From Simkania negevensis (lineage in GTDB: Bacteria > Chlamydiota > Chlamydiia > Chlamydiales > JAFITR01), in the NCBI GenBank assembly GCA_017116025.1, contig JAFITR010000004.1, forward strand, positions 1 to 24,842: a stretch of 24,842 nt of DNA, in the 5' to 3' direction. Position numbers and translations under genes: made by a program. The notes below the pieces were generated by a model, which saw only the letters and a program-made list of their open reading frames with translations, was not told where the DNA came from and ran no database searches. Each line of letters begins with the position of its first letter. Positions within the stretch are counted from its first letter, which is position 1. This document shows positions 8,996 through 16,746 of the stretch, one piece after another.

Positions 8996-9380
8996 CACTT
9001 TACCCTGGGGTATCCTTCCTTATTCGATTAACAAGGCTGCATTAGAAATGCCAAAACATAAAAAAAACCTCTCTATAGTCATCGGAAGAACCTAAAAAAA
9101 ACTTGATAGGGTTTAATTGGCAGCGAAAAAAAAGGAGGGAGCAAAATAGGGACAACAGAGACAGATAGGGACAACAGAGACAGCAGGGACAGCAGGGACA
9201 GCAGAAGCGCTGTCCGTTTTTGTCGATTTTGCAGTTTCGGTCTTTGATGTTACTCGTTGAGGATCAACGGTAAAGAGCGCAACAACAAGAGCACAAAAAA
9301 AGATGATCGTCTTTGCTATCCCTGTTGTCCCTTCCTTATATCCCTCTCACTGGCGAATTGCTTTAACATCAATAAAATAC
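8996..9380. other. Intergenic region between divergent genes, repeat-rich
   Basis: About 385 bases between the FecR gene start and the promoter of the next plus-strand gene. No credible ORF is seen. It contains runs of A, the GGGACAACAG repeat array at 9146-9225, and one inverted copy of GGGACAACAG at 9322-9331. The promoter of the FecR gene should lie near 9010-9100 on the minus strand, but no convincing -35/-10 pair was found. Confidence 0.5.
9146..9225 (+). repeat. GGGACAACAG repeat array ending in a terminator-like hairpin
   Basis: Two perfect 19-bp units (ATAGGGACAACAGAGACAG at 9146-9164 and 9165-9183), then two 9-bp units CAGGGACAG (9184-9192, 9193-9201), then a hairpin: GGACAGC pairs with GCTGTCC across AGAAGC, followed by GTTTTTG. 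The last 23 bases (9203-9225) are identical to the reverse complement of 19-41, beyond mgtE. In this copy no plus-strand gene lies upstream to terminate. Confidence 0.7.
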
Positions 9381-9409
9381 TTGAAAATAATCAGGTTTTG
9401 TAGTACAAT
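9381..9409 (+). promoter_or_regulatory. Housekeeping-type promoter for the 9444 gene
   Basis: TTGAAA (9381-9386) and TACAAT (9404-9409) are separated by 17 bases, a near-consensus pair for the primary sigma factor. Transcription would start near 9416, leaving a leader of about 28 bases before ATG 9444. This supports that start over an in-frame ATG at 9303, which lies upstream of the promoter. Confidence 0.65.
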
Positions 9410-9443
9410 TCGTTTCAACACCAAACATAATTACGGAAAAAGC

Positions 9444-11228
9444 ATGGATTCTGTTCAAAGTTTTACGCACCTCTCATCCCTTGCGCTACCTTTGCATAAC
9501 GAGGCTGTTACAAGCACAACTAACGGTTCGATAATAAAAGCACGCGCTCTTTTTGCTCTTTCCTTTGTAGCGCACACCATTACAGCTCTCTTCGATGCGA
9601 TCATCGCTGCTTTTGTTGCCGCCCTTGGCTACGTTGGAGCGTTTGTCACCAAGAACAACATCTTTTTACGTTTTAGCAAGGAATCTATCGCCTTTGCACG
9701 CAATGCAGCGATTAAAGCTCTCGCTAGCGCTGTAGGGATTATTCTGCCAAGGAAAGCTGTTTCTCTTTTTGAATCTACGGAAAAAAAGCTCCCTTCTCCT
9801 GACTCAGACCGAACAAACAATCCCGATCCAACGAACGACCCAGATCCAGCGGGTGCCCCTCCACCATCCATACCAACGGAATCAGACCGAACAAACAATC
9901 CCGATCCAACGAACGATCCGAATCCAACGGGTGCTCCCCTGCCTAACTCCAACTCCTCCTCATCTCCTCCTCCGCCATCCATACCAACGGAAGAAGTTCT
10001 TGCTCTAGCAAAAGAGGAGTTTTTTCAAGTTTTGGCTGAAGTACCTGTAGGGTTGCGCGAAAAGCAACCGGCAGACCAAAGGACAGCCGATTGCACCGCA
10101 AAAAAGAACGCGTATATCGCTGCTCAACGCGCCTATAACAAGGAGCACCATCCTGCTTTTGTCCACGCTTTGGAAGAGTACGAAGCAAGCCAACAAGCTT
10201 TGTTAAAAACCTACAAAGAGTTCAACGCTAACCAATCCAATCAAAAAGAGGCAAAAGCAAAACTTCTCGAAGCCTTTGAAAAACTCAAAGCTACACAAAG
10301 GATTTTTGAACAAGAAAACACAACACGCTTGGAGAACGAACATCCAGAACTGGGTAGTGTGCTAAAAGAGAAGCATGCAATGATCGAAGCATTCGAGAAC
10401 ATTCCAAGCCAGTTAGAGGATTTGAAAAAGCAAAAAGATGAACTCGAGTCTCGAATATCAAGGACACGAGTACTGCGATTCATACTAAAGGACTTCTCCT
10501 CTACTGAAGAGCAAGAGACCTTACAAAGACTTGAAAGCCAGCGACTCGAATTACGAGAGCAAGAGGACAAACTCAGACAAAACAAAAATCAGCACTTCGA
10601 TCTGTTAGAACAGTTCTCAACGGAAAACATTCCTCCCAAAGCCCTGCAAGCTGCCGAAAGTTTCTTCCCAGGAATCAATGACGACTTAAAAAGGTTCAAA
10701 GAGCTGCAGAAGGAAATCAAAGCAAAGCTCTCAACATTGGAGCAACTCTACGATGCTGATCCCCAGTTCAGACGACCAGTCAACGAGAGGGGCCAAGGAT
10801 TCAAGCAACCCGATAGAGGCGGAGACAAACGCGCCGAAGCAATCTATGTGGCGCTCGTACAACACACTATAAATGAATATCCGGGCTATCAAATGCCTAC
10901 AAGGGTCACAAATGAGAACGTGAAAAGGCTGATGGAAGAAATCTACCAACAAGAAACCGAGTTCGATAAAAAAAACTACTCGATCTTTGACGATCTCCTC
11001 CCCATCGCCAACGATCTGCTCACGGGTATCTATACATCCACCTCTCTCTCTCTCGATGAACATGAACAACAGATCCTCGTCGAGACCCTACAGACATCAA
11101 CAGTAGATCGGTTTCTTTCGGCCGCTCTCGATTGGAACCCGCGTTACTCTCTCCCTTCTAACTACAGAAGGTGCTATATCTACGGCATGTTTCGAAAATG
11201 TTCATCGACAACTCTGCTTGCCGATTAA
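9444..11228 (+). CDS. Putative inclusion-membrane/effector-like protein with coiled coil
   Basis: 594 residues, no recognised enzyme family. An N-terminal polar stretch is followed by a long bilobed hydrophobic segment (about residues 35-68: FALSFVAHTITALFDAIIAA, then FVAALGYVGAFV), the pattern typical of chlamydial Inc proteins. Residues 121-183 hold two copies of a proline/asparagine/aspartate-rich unit beginning SDRTNNPDPTNDP (direct DNA repeat starting at 9804 and 9882). Residues about 190-460 are highly charged and helical, likely coiled coil. The C-terminal part is globular and unknown. There is no classical signal peptide, so type III secretion into the host or inclusion membrane is plausible but inferred. 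Start chosen at ATG 9444 from the promoter at 9381-9409; an upstream in-frame ATG at 9303 is unlikely. Confidence 0.7.
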   Translation: MDSVQSFTHLSSLALPLHNEAVTSTTNGSIIKARALFALSFVAHTITALFDAIIAAFVAALGYVGAFVTKNNIFLRFSKESIAFARNAAIKALASAVGIILPRKAVSLFESTEKKLPSPDSDRTNNPDPTNDPDPAGAPPPSIPTESDRTNNPDPTNDPNPTGAPLPNSNSSSSPPPPSIPTEEVLALAKEEFFQVLAEVPVGLREKQPADQRTADCTAKKNAYIAAQRAYNKEHHPAFVHALEEYEASQQALLKTYKEFNANQSNQKEAKAKLLEAFEKLKATQRIFEQENTTRLENEHPELGSVLKEKHAMIEAFENIPSQLEDLKKQKDELESRISRTRVLRFILKDFSSTEEQETLQRLESQRLELREQEDKLRQNKNQHFDLLEQFSTENIPPKALQAAESFFPGINDDLKRFKELQKEIKAKLSTLEQLYDADPQFRRPVNERGQGFKQPDRGGDKRAEAIYVALVQHTINEYPGYQMPTRVTNENVKRLMEEIYQQETEFDKKNYSIFDDLLPIANDLLTGIYTSTSLSLDEHEQQILVETLQTSTVDRFLSAALDWNPRYSLPSNYRRCYIYGMFRKCSSTTLLAD

Positions 11229-11394
11229 CAAAATTTTTTCTTTCCGTTTACCTTTATTGCCTATGTACCTGTAAATGGTTGTTCGGTGTTTAGCAGGAAT
11301 TGCTGATCCGTTGCCTTAAACCTTGAGCTCCATTTTTCCCTATGTTATCTTTGTTTTCGCAATTACTCAGGTGCAGAAAATTTAAACAGGCAAC

Positions 11395-11463
11395 CCTCCA
11401 GGAAGACCATCGCTTTTTCTTCAGACCTTCGGCTTGAAGAAAAAGCGATGCTCCTTTTGGAGG
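11395..11463. promoter_or_regulatory. Strong stem-loop upstream of valS
   Basis: A perfect 16-bp stem (CATCGCTTTTTCTTCA at 11408-11423 with its complement at 11435-11450) closes an 11-base loop containing TTCGG. CCTCCA (11395-11400) and TGGAGG (11458-11463) can extend it around an internal loop. It may be a transcript-end hairpin for the upstream gene, although no T-run follows, or part of a valS leader if transcription starts further upstream. Confidence 0.6.
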
Positions 11464-11485
11464 ATTAGCTGTAGATTTTTATACA
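11457..11485 (+). promoter_or_regulatory. Weak candidate promoter for valS
   Basis: TTGGAG (11457-11462) and TATACA (11480-11485) are separated by 17 bases, giving a start near 11492 and a leader of about 34 bases. The match is only moderate, and the -35 overlaps the base of the preceding hairpin. Confidence 0.3.
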
Positions 11486-11525
11486 CTTGGATAGTTACAT
11501 CCTTCCTATAACGACGGAGTTTTTC

Positions 11526-14357
11526 ATGGAGTCCAAGTACGACCCGAAGAGTGTCGACGCCAAGTGGTACAAGATGTGGGATGATCTTGGTTTATTCTGC
11601 GCCGACCCCTCTTCCGACAAGCCTCCTTTTTGTGTCGTGATCCCTCCTCCGAACGTGACGGGCGTGCTGCATATAGGGCATGCGTTGACCAACACGATCC
11701 AAGACATCATCGTACGCTGGAAAAGGATGTCAGGATACGAGGTGTTGTGGGTCCCCGGCACGGACCATGCGGGCATTGCAACCCAGACAGTGGTCGAGCG
11801 CCACCTGATGAAGACGACGGGCAAACACCGCCGGGACTTTACGCGCGAAGAATTCCTCAAGCACGTGTGGGAATGGAAGGAGAAGAACGGAGATATCATT
11901 ATCCAACAGCTTAAGAAACTAGGCTGTTCATGCGACTGGTCACGTCTGCGCTTCACCATGGACGACGGCTGCAACAAGGCAGTGAAGCGTGTCTTTAAGA
12001 TGATGTTTGACGAAGGGCTCATCTACCGCGGCGACTACCTTGTCAACTGGGACCCTGTCACCCAAACCGCTTTGGGCGACGACGAGGTAGAATACGAGGA
12101 ACGCCAGTCGTTCTTGTGGCATTTTAAATACCCTCTTGCAGACGGCTCGGGCCATATTAATATTGCCACAACACGTCCAGAGACGATGTTGGGAGACACC
12201 GCCGTCGCCGTCAACCCCCACGACGAACGCTACCAACATCTCAAAGGCACCTCCGTCCTACTCCCTATCACCAACCGTACGATCCCCATCATCGAAGACC
12301 ACCACATCGACCCAAAATTTGGTACAGGGGCAGTAAAGATAACCCCTGCACACGATCCTAACGACTACCAGATGGGCCTCAACCACAACCTCTCCTTTAT
12401 CAACATCCTCACCTCCGACGGGCACATCAACAACAATGGAGGCCGCTTCTCTGGTATGACGACAGGAGAGGCCCGTTCTGCTGTCGTCGCCGAGATGAAA
12501 CGTCTCGGGCTGTTTGTCAAAGAGGAGCCGCACACCCATCGCGTGGGGATCTCGTATCGTTCCAAAGCCGCCATCGAGCCCTACCTTTCCAAGCAGTGGT
12601 TTGTCCGCATGGACAAGTTTGCCAAGCAGCTCCACAACGCTGTGGAAGAAGAAGAGGTCAAGTTAACCCCAAAAGATTGGAAACATACCTACTTCCACTG
12701 GATCAATCACCTACGCGACTGGTGCATCAGCAGGCAGCTGTGGTGGGGTCATCAGATTCCTATCTGGTACAACAAAGCCGACCCGGAAAAGATGATCTGC
12801 TACGACGGCGATGGCCTCCCTCCCGAGGTCAAAGCTGCTCCCGACGAATGGCGCCAGGACGACGATGTGCTCGACACCTGGTTCTCTTCTGCCCTCTGGC
12901 CTTTCAGCGCCTTGGGTTGGCCAGAAGAGACAGCAGAGCTACAAAAGTTCTATCCCAACAGCCTCCTTGTTACCGGCCACGATATTTTATTCTTCTGGGT
13001 CGCACGCATGATCATGATGGGCAAGTACACCCAGGGCAAAGGACCCTTTCCAGAAACATTCCTCCATGGCCTCATCTTCGGTAAATCCTACTGGCGTAAG
13101 GATCCCGCAGGAGGCATCGCGTATGTATCACCAGAGGAGAGGAAAGAGTATGAGCTGGGCAAGTCGGTGCCCAAAGAGGTCTATTCCAAGTGGGAGAAGC
13201 TATCTAAATCAAAAGGAAACGTCATCGACTCCCAAGAGATCATTGAAGAATATGGCACTGACGCTATGCGCATGGCGCTATGTGCCAGCTCACCACAGTC
13301 GCCACAGATCGATCTGGATAAGAGACGTTTTGAAGAATACAAGAACTTCACCAACAAGGTATGGAACGGTGCACGCTTCATCTTCCTCAACCTAAAAGGC
13401 AACGAAGAAAAAGGGCTCGACGCCCTCTCTGCTGACGATTTTGCCAAAGGGATCAACATCCCCCTGCTCGCTCTTGAAGACCGATGGATCCTCTCGCGCA
13501 TGAACAGAGCCAACAGCAGCGTCAACCACCACCTCTCACAATACAGCCTCGACCATGCAGCGACAGCAGCATATGACTTTTTCTGGAAAGAGCTGTGTGC
13601 CTACTACCTAGAGATCACCAAACCCGTTCTTTTCGGAAAAGCAGGATCGAAAGAAGAGCGTACAAACAAACAAAAGATCCTCCTCATCCTCCTATGCAAC
13701 GCCGTCCGTCTCCTCCACCCCATGGCACCCTTCATCACAGAAGAGCTTTTTCAGCTCATCAAAGAACAATACGCCACCACTCCAATCAGCGACAACCAGG
13801 ACCCCTACACACGTGATGCAATCAATGCTCTCAAGAAGAGATCATGCATGATCGCCAACTACCCACAGACAATCAACCCTAAAGATATCAACGAGGAGGT
13901 AGAGACAGCTTTTGACCTCATCAACGAAGCAGTCTATACCATCAGAAACATCCGCGGAGAGATGAAGCTACCTCCAGGAACCAGCGTCGACATCCACATC
14001 GTCGGCGACGATCAAGACCCCACCCTCCTCGCTATACAAAAGAACATCTCCATCATCAAAGCCCTCGTACGTACCAACAACTTCTCTTTCCATAAAGAAA
14101 TACCGCCATCATTGGGATTCTCTAGCACAGGGACGATAGGGGCGATCAAAATCGTCGTGCCCCTCCCGCAAGAGCTCAAAGAAGAGGAACAAAAACGGCT
14201 AGCCAAAGAGATCGATAAGCTGAAGGCGCAAAAAGAAAGGGCAGAAAAACAGCTGGCCAATACCAACTTTGTCAATAACGCCCCGCAAGAACTCGTAGAA
14301 AAACAAAAAGCCCTGCTAGAAAAAACAAGACTCGCACTCAAAGAACGGGAGGGTTAA
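11526..14357 (+). CDS. valS: Valyl-tRNA synthetase
   Basis: Class I aminoacyl-tRNA synthetase that charges tRNA-Val in the cytoplasm. Visible signatures in order: the HIGH motif in PPPNVTGVLHIGHALTN (about residue 40); the CP1 editing domain with TTRPETMLGDTAVAVNP (about 215); DWCISRQLWWGHQIPIWY (about 410); the KMSKS loop as KLSKSKGN (about 560); the anticodon-binding domain; and a C-terminal coiled-coil arm (about 880-940, rich in E/K/Q/L) that contacts tRNA. Length 943, normal for bacterial ValRS. ATG 11526 is chosen because GGAG lies seven bases upstream; an in-frame TTG at 11487 lacks a site. The stop codon lies within a GTTAAC repeat module (14353-14358). Confidence 0.97.
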   Translation: MESKYDPKSVDAKWYKMWDDLGLFCADPSSDKPPFCVVIPPPNVTGVLHIGHALTNTIQDIIVRWKRMSGYEVLWVPGTDHAGIATQTVVERHLMKTTGKHRRDFTREEFLKHVWEWKEKNGDIIIQQLKKLGCSCDWSRLRFTMDDGCNKAVKRVFKMMFDEGLIYRGDYLVNWDPVTQTALGDDEVEYEERQSFLWHFKYPLADGSGHINIATTRPETMLGDTAVAVNPHDERYQHLKGTSVLLPITNRTIPIIEDHHIDPKFGTGAVKITPAHDPNDYQMGLNHNLSFINILTSDGHINNNGGRFSGMTTGEARSAVVAEMKRLGLFVKEEPHTHRVGISYRSKAAIEPYLSKQWFVRMDKFAKQLHNAVEEEEVKLTPKDWKHTYFHWINHLRDWCISRQLWWGHQIPIWYNKADPEKMICYDGDGLPPEVKAAPDEWRQDDDVLDTWFSSALWPFSALGWPEETAELQKFYPNSLLVTGHDILFFWVARMIMMGKYTQGKGPFPETFLHGLIFGKSYWRKDPAGGIAYVSPEERKEYELGKSVPKEVYSKWEKLSKSKGNVIDSQEIIEEYGTDAMRMALCASSPQSPQIDLDKRRFEEYKNFTNKVWNGARFIFLNLKGNEEKGLDALSADDFAKGINIPLLALEDRWILSRMNRANSSVNHHLSQYSLDHAATAAYDFFWKELCAYYLEITKPVLFGKAGSKEERTNKQKILLILLCNAVRLLHPMAPFITEELFQLIKEQYATTPISDNQDPYTRDAINALKKRSCMIANYPQTINPKDINEEVETAFDLINEAVYTIRNIRGEMKLPPGTSVDIHIVGDDQDPTLLAIQKNISIIKALVRTNNFSFHKEIPPSLGFSSTGTIGAIKIVVPLPQELKEEEQKRLAKEIDKLKAQKERAEKQLANTNFVNNAPQELVEKQKALLEKTRLALKEREG

Positions 14358-14596
14358 CGGGGCAACGGGGGAGCGGTTAACCAGGCAGTGGAAGGAAACG
14401 CAAAGACGCCGAGAACGCAAAGAAGCGCAGAGAAAAAAAAGATAGAATATAGAAAATACAGGTCATTTGTCCTTCGAATTCACAATATTGTTTACGAAAA
14501 CTTTCATTTAAAAAATCTTCTCTGCGCTTCTTTGCGTTCTCGGCGTCTTTGCGTTTCCTTCCACTGCCTGGTTAACGTCTCCGCTGCCTCGTTAAC
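14353..14596. repeat. Large palindromic repeat element between convergent genes
   Basis: Two perfect 59-bp inverted arms (14376-14434 and 14518-14576) flank an 83-base AT-rich centre. Each arm reads inward as GTTAACCAGGCAGTGG, then GAAACGCAAAGACGC, then a run of CGCAAAG/CGCAGAG units. Further GTTAAC modules lie outside at 14353-14358 and 14591-14596, so the element fills the gap exactly between the valS stop and the stop of the minus-strand gene at 14598. It could form a long cruciform or RNA hairpin and could terminate transcription from both sides. Related elements lie at 3757-3800 and 20138-20267. Confidence 0.9.
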
Positions 14597-14597
14597 C

Positions 14598-16217
14598 TCA
14601 TGGATCATTGGGCCGTTCGAGGCGCACAACCTCCGCTGACCCTCCAATACCGCGCTCAGTGACATTTCTAATCTCTGTCCAAAAAGCGGGTTTTAAATCA
14701 TCGCCTTCTAACACATTACCCAAAGGCAACTTTGCCTTTTGTAGAGCATCAAAGACGAGGCGTTTACCATCCCTGACAAAATATCGTACCTGGTCGGCAA
14801 CCCTGCTATCAGTGTCAGGCCCTGCTTGCTTAAGCAGATTGAGCCGTGCAAGCAGTGCAGAAGCTGTAACAAGCGTTTTTTGTCTGCCTTCGTCACCCGC
14901 TTCTTCTTTTGCACGGCAAGACAACGCTTCTATTGCTATTGCAATACAGCGCACCTCTTCAAATGTTTTTTGGATATTGAGATAGTCGCATCCGGGCCAT
15001 GTAGCAACAAGCCAGGCCGTCGACAACATCACCGCAGGAATATCACGCCACATCAGCTGGCCTGCTGTCCAAAGGGCACAGTCGAGGATCCCTTCTTCCA
15101 TAGGAAAGGAATAGGCAACAGAGGCTATACCACAAAAAGCATGACGCTTAGTACTGCCTGCCACAAAGTCCAACGTATCATATGGAATAGAAGGCCACAG
15201 ACACTCTCCAAACCCTTTTCCTCCTACATTGACAAGAGGCATCAATGGTGTACCAGAAGTATCAGGGATCCTACGCAACGCATCCCAGACCGGATGCCAG
15301 CTGGCAGCGTCTTCCCAAAACTCTCCCGCCACAGGAGAAAAAACAACGATGGTGTTTTCTGGGACATCATCGAGAAGGGAAGGGATCACCTTCGCCTGCT
15401 TACGCCCTTCTCTATACGACGGTGTGGGCAGGAAATAGAGAAGCTGAGCCTTTTCTCCAACGGCAGCTTTGACCATCGCAGCCTCTTTGACAATCAGATC
15501 ATATCGCGTCTCTTGTTCGGCATCAGGGTGTGCCATAAAGGTCTCTGCATATGCTCTAGAGCGCCAGACAAGACCATCGACACTACCTGTCTGCACCATC
15601 AGATCGGACAAGTCGGCCTGAACATGAGAATAGCAGCCCCCGTCCACAGGGCATTCTGAGTCGTATTGAGAAGAGAACGTTGGACAGACAAAGACCTTAA
15701 TCCCACACTGCTGCAGAAACAGGAACAAGAGCCGAAGATCGCGCTTCTCTTGCGGCGTAGCGTGGCAGCTAGCGTCTAATCTGCCAAAGACAACACTATT
15801 GTAACCCCACTGAAGCAGCTTCCAACAAAAGTGATTCAATACGTTGCTATCCCGAGGGGAAACAAAAGCAGCATCATCAAAACAATCGGGGAAAGAGATC
15901 GATGTACGATCTGTTACCGCCACACGCTGCCCACCCTCGATCCACAAAGGCCTCAACGGATAGATGGGCTGCTGCAACCCCAAATGTTCTCCCAGAAAAC
16001 CACTTTTCACAGCAAGACTAAGTTGAGCACAAGCATAGCTTGCTGCTAAAGACCCCTCCGCCTCAATATGCAACACACCATCTTCGCAAAAAGAGACGAA
16101 ACCTTCGCCCTGCCCTCCTGGCTTGATACGACATTTAAACTGAGGTAAAGAGCCGCGCAGCCCTTTCAGAAGCTTGTGCCACTCCTCCTCTAAATCGACA
16201 AGGTACTCACCCTTCAT
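14598..16217 (-). CDS. Unknown protein, possibly distantly glycoside-hydrolase-like
   Basis: 539 residues, no signal peptide, no membrane segment; no family firmly recognised. The arrangement faintly resembles GH67/GH20-type glycosidases: an N-terminal alpha/beta region (SLAASYACAQLSLAV), a link PIYPLRPLWIEGG, then segments that could be strands of a beta/alpha barrel (LLQWGYNSVVFGRLDAS, CGIKVFVCPTF, ENTIVVFSPV), and a helical C-terminus. No catalytic pair can be named with confidence. The start is ATG 16217, which overlaps the end of the lipoprotein gene by 11 bases (ATGAAGGGTGA) and has a G-rich stretch upstream, suggesting translational coupling; an in-frame ATG at 16256 is less likely. 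Last gene of a four-gene operon with a glycosyltransferase, which fits carbohydrate metabolism but does not prove it. Confidence 0.65.
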   Translation of the reverse strand: MKGEYLVDLEEEWHKLLKGLRGSLPQFKCRIKPGGQGEGFVSFCEDGVLHIEAEGSLAASYACAQLSLAVKSGFLGEHLGLQQPIYPLRPLWIEGGQRVAVTDRTSISFPDCFDDAAFVSPRDSNVLNHFCWKLLQWGYNSVVFGRLDASCHATPQEKRDLRLLFLFLQQCGIKVFVCPTFSSQYDSECPVDGGCYSHVQADLSDLMVQTGSVDGLVWRSRAYAETFMAHPDAEQETRYDLIVKEAAMVKAAVGEKAQLLYFLPTPSYREGRKQAKVIPSLLDDVPENTIVVFSPVAGEFWEDAASWHPVWDALRRIPDTSGTPLMPLVNVGGKGFGECLWPSIPYDTLDFVAGSTKRHAFCGIASVAYSFPMEEGILDCALWTAGQLMWRDIPAVMLSTAWLVATWPGCDYLNIQKTFEEVRCIAIAIEALSCRAKEEAGDEGRQKTLVTASALLARLNLLKQAGPDTDSRVADQVRYFVRDGKRLVFDALQKAKLPLGNVLEGDDLKPAFWTEIRNVTERGIGGSAEVVRLERPNDP

Positions 16218-16746
16218 TGCCCCCCCTTTTTTTCCTAGAAAAATCAACGGGCTCAAACTGAATAAGTTCTACCCATATTTGATGTTCCCATGCAGCAAGC
16301 TCTTCACCCTCAGAAGACAAGACAGCGCGGAAACTCATGATCCCCCTCTTGCCTGCTAACTCTTCCTCTGTATAACGAACAACTTTATGCCCCCCGCGTC
16401 GAAGGACAGGAATCACTACCTCATCCTCTTCACGGTTAAAAAAACGTACAAAAAGACGTACTTCAACCTGATGGTTCACAAGAGGAACAGCAGCAGGGAT
16501 ATCCCAAAAAACGACAAGCTGCTCTGCATTAAAATGTTCGTACAAATGAGACTCGGGAGTACCGACACGCGCGCTAGCCAAGTAGTCTTTGTCCAATCGC
16601 TCGTGACGAACATCAAGAACCGTGCGCTGACAACCCGCACACAAACCGATCAGTACTAAAAACAACAAGAGACAACCGCGCAGAAGATATCTGTTTCCCA
16701 GGCCCGCCAAATGAACACCTTCAGCATGCAAGCTACGTGTTATCAC
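16207..16746 (-). CDS. Putative lipoprotein of unknown function
   Basis: 179 residues. The N-terminus has arginines, a hydrophobic core and a lipobox-like LCAGC near residue 39 (LLLFLVLIGLCAGC), so it is probably exported and lipid-modified at the cysteine. The mature part of about 140 residues is predicted beta-rich (HQVEVRLFVRFFNREEDEVV, IMSFRAVLSSEG) with no recognised domain. The GTG start at 16746 overlaps the kinase stop codon by four bases (GTGA), and its own 3' end overlaps the next gene by 11 bases, so it is tightly coupled on both sides. A TTG five codons downstream would give a shorter leader and is possible. The role is unknown; context links it to the kinase and to the possible carbohydrate enzymes. 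Confidence 0.7.
   Translation of the reverse strand: MITRSLHAEGVHLAGLGNRYLLRGCLLLFLVLIGLCAGCQRTVLDVRHERLDKDYLASARVGTPESHLYEHFNAEQLVVFWDIPAAVPLVNHQVEVRLFVRFFNREEDEVVIPVLRRGGHKVVRYTEEELAGKRGIMSFRAVLSSEGEELAAWEHQIWVELIQFEPVDFSRKKRGGNEG

Larger units (their letters stand above)
11229..11525. other. Intergenic region upstream of valS
   Basis: 297 bases with no gene. The first 165 bases are AT-rich with no clear signal. The hairpin element at 11395-11463 and a weak promoter at 11457-11485 are the only structures seen. No T-box consensus (AGGGUGG type) is present. Confidence 0.5.

Noticed and set aside
9146..9225. Repeats that might be a CRISPR array
   Set aside because: Units are 19 and 9 bases long, directly adjacent with no unique spacers, and no cas genes are nearby.
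9303..9443. N-terminal extension of the 9444 gene from ATG 9303
   Set aside because: The best promoter (9381-9409) lies inside this stretch and the extra residues show no domain; ATG 9444 fits better.
11229..11525. Possible T-box riboswitch upstream of valS
   Set aside because: No T-box consensus sequence, specifier-loop arrangement or terminator with a T-run; T-boxes are also not expected in this phylum.
14376..14576. Insertion sequence with transposase
   Set aside because: The centre between the inverted arms is only 83 bases and holds no ORF, so at most a non-autonomous element.
14388..14639. An 83-codon open frame across the 14.4 kb palindrome
   Set aside because: It is composed of the two inverted arms and the start of the opposing gene's complement; low-complexity translation, no homology pattern.
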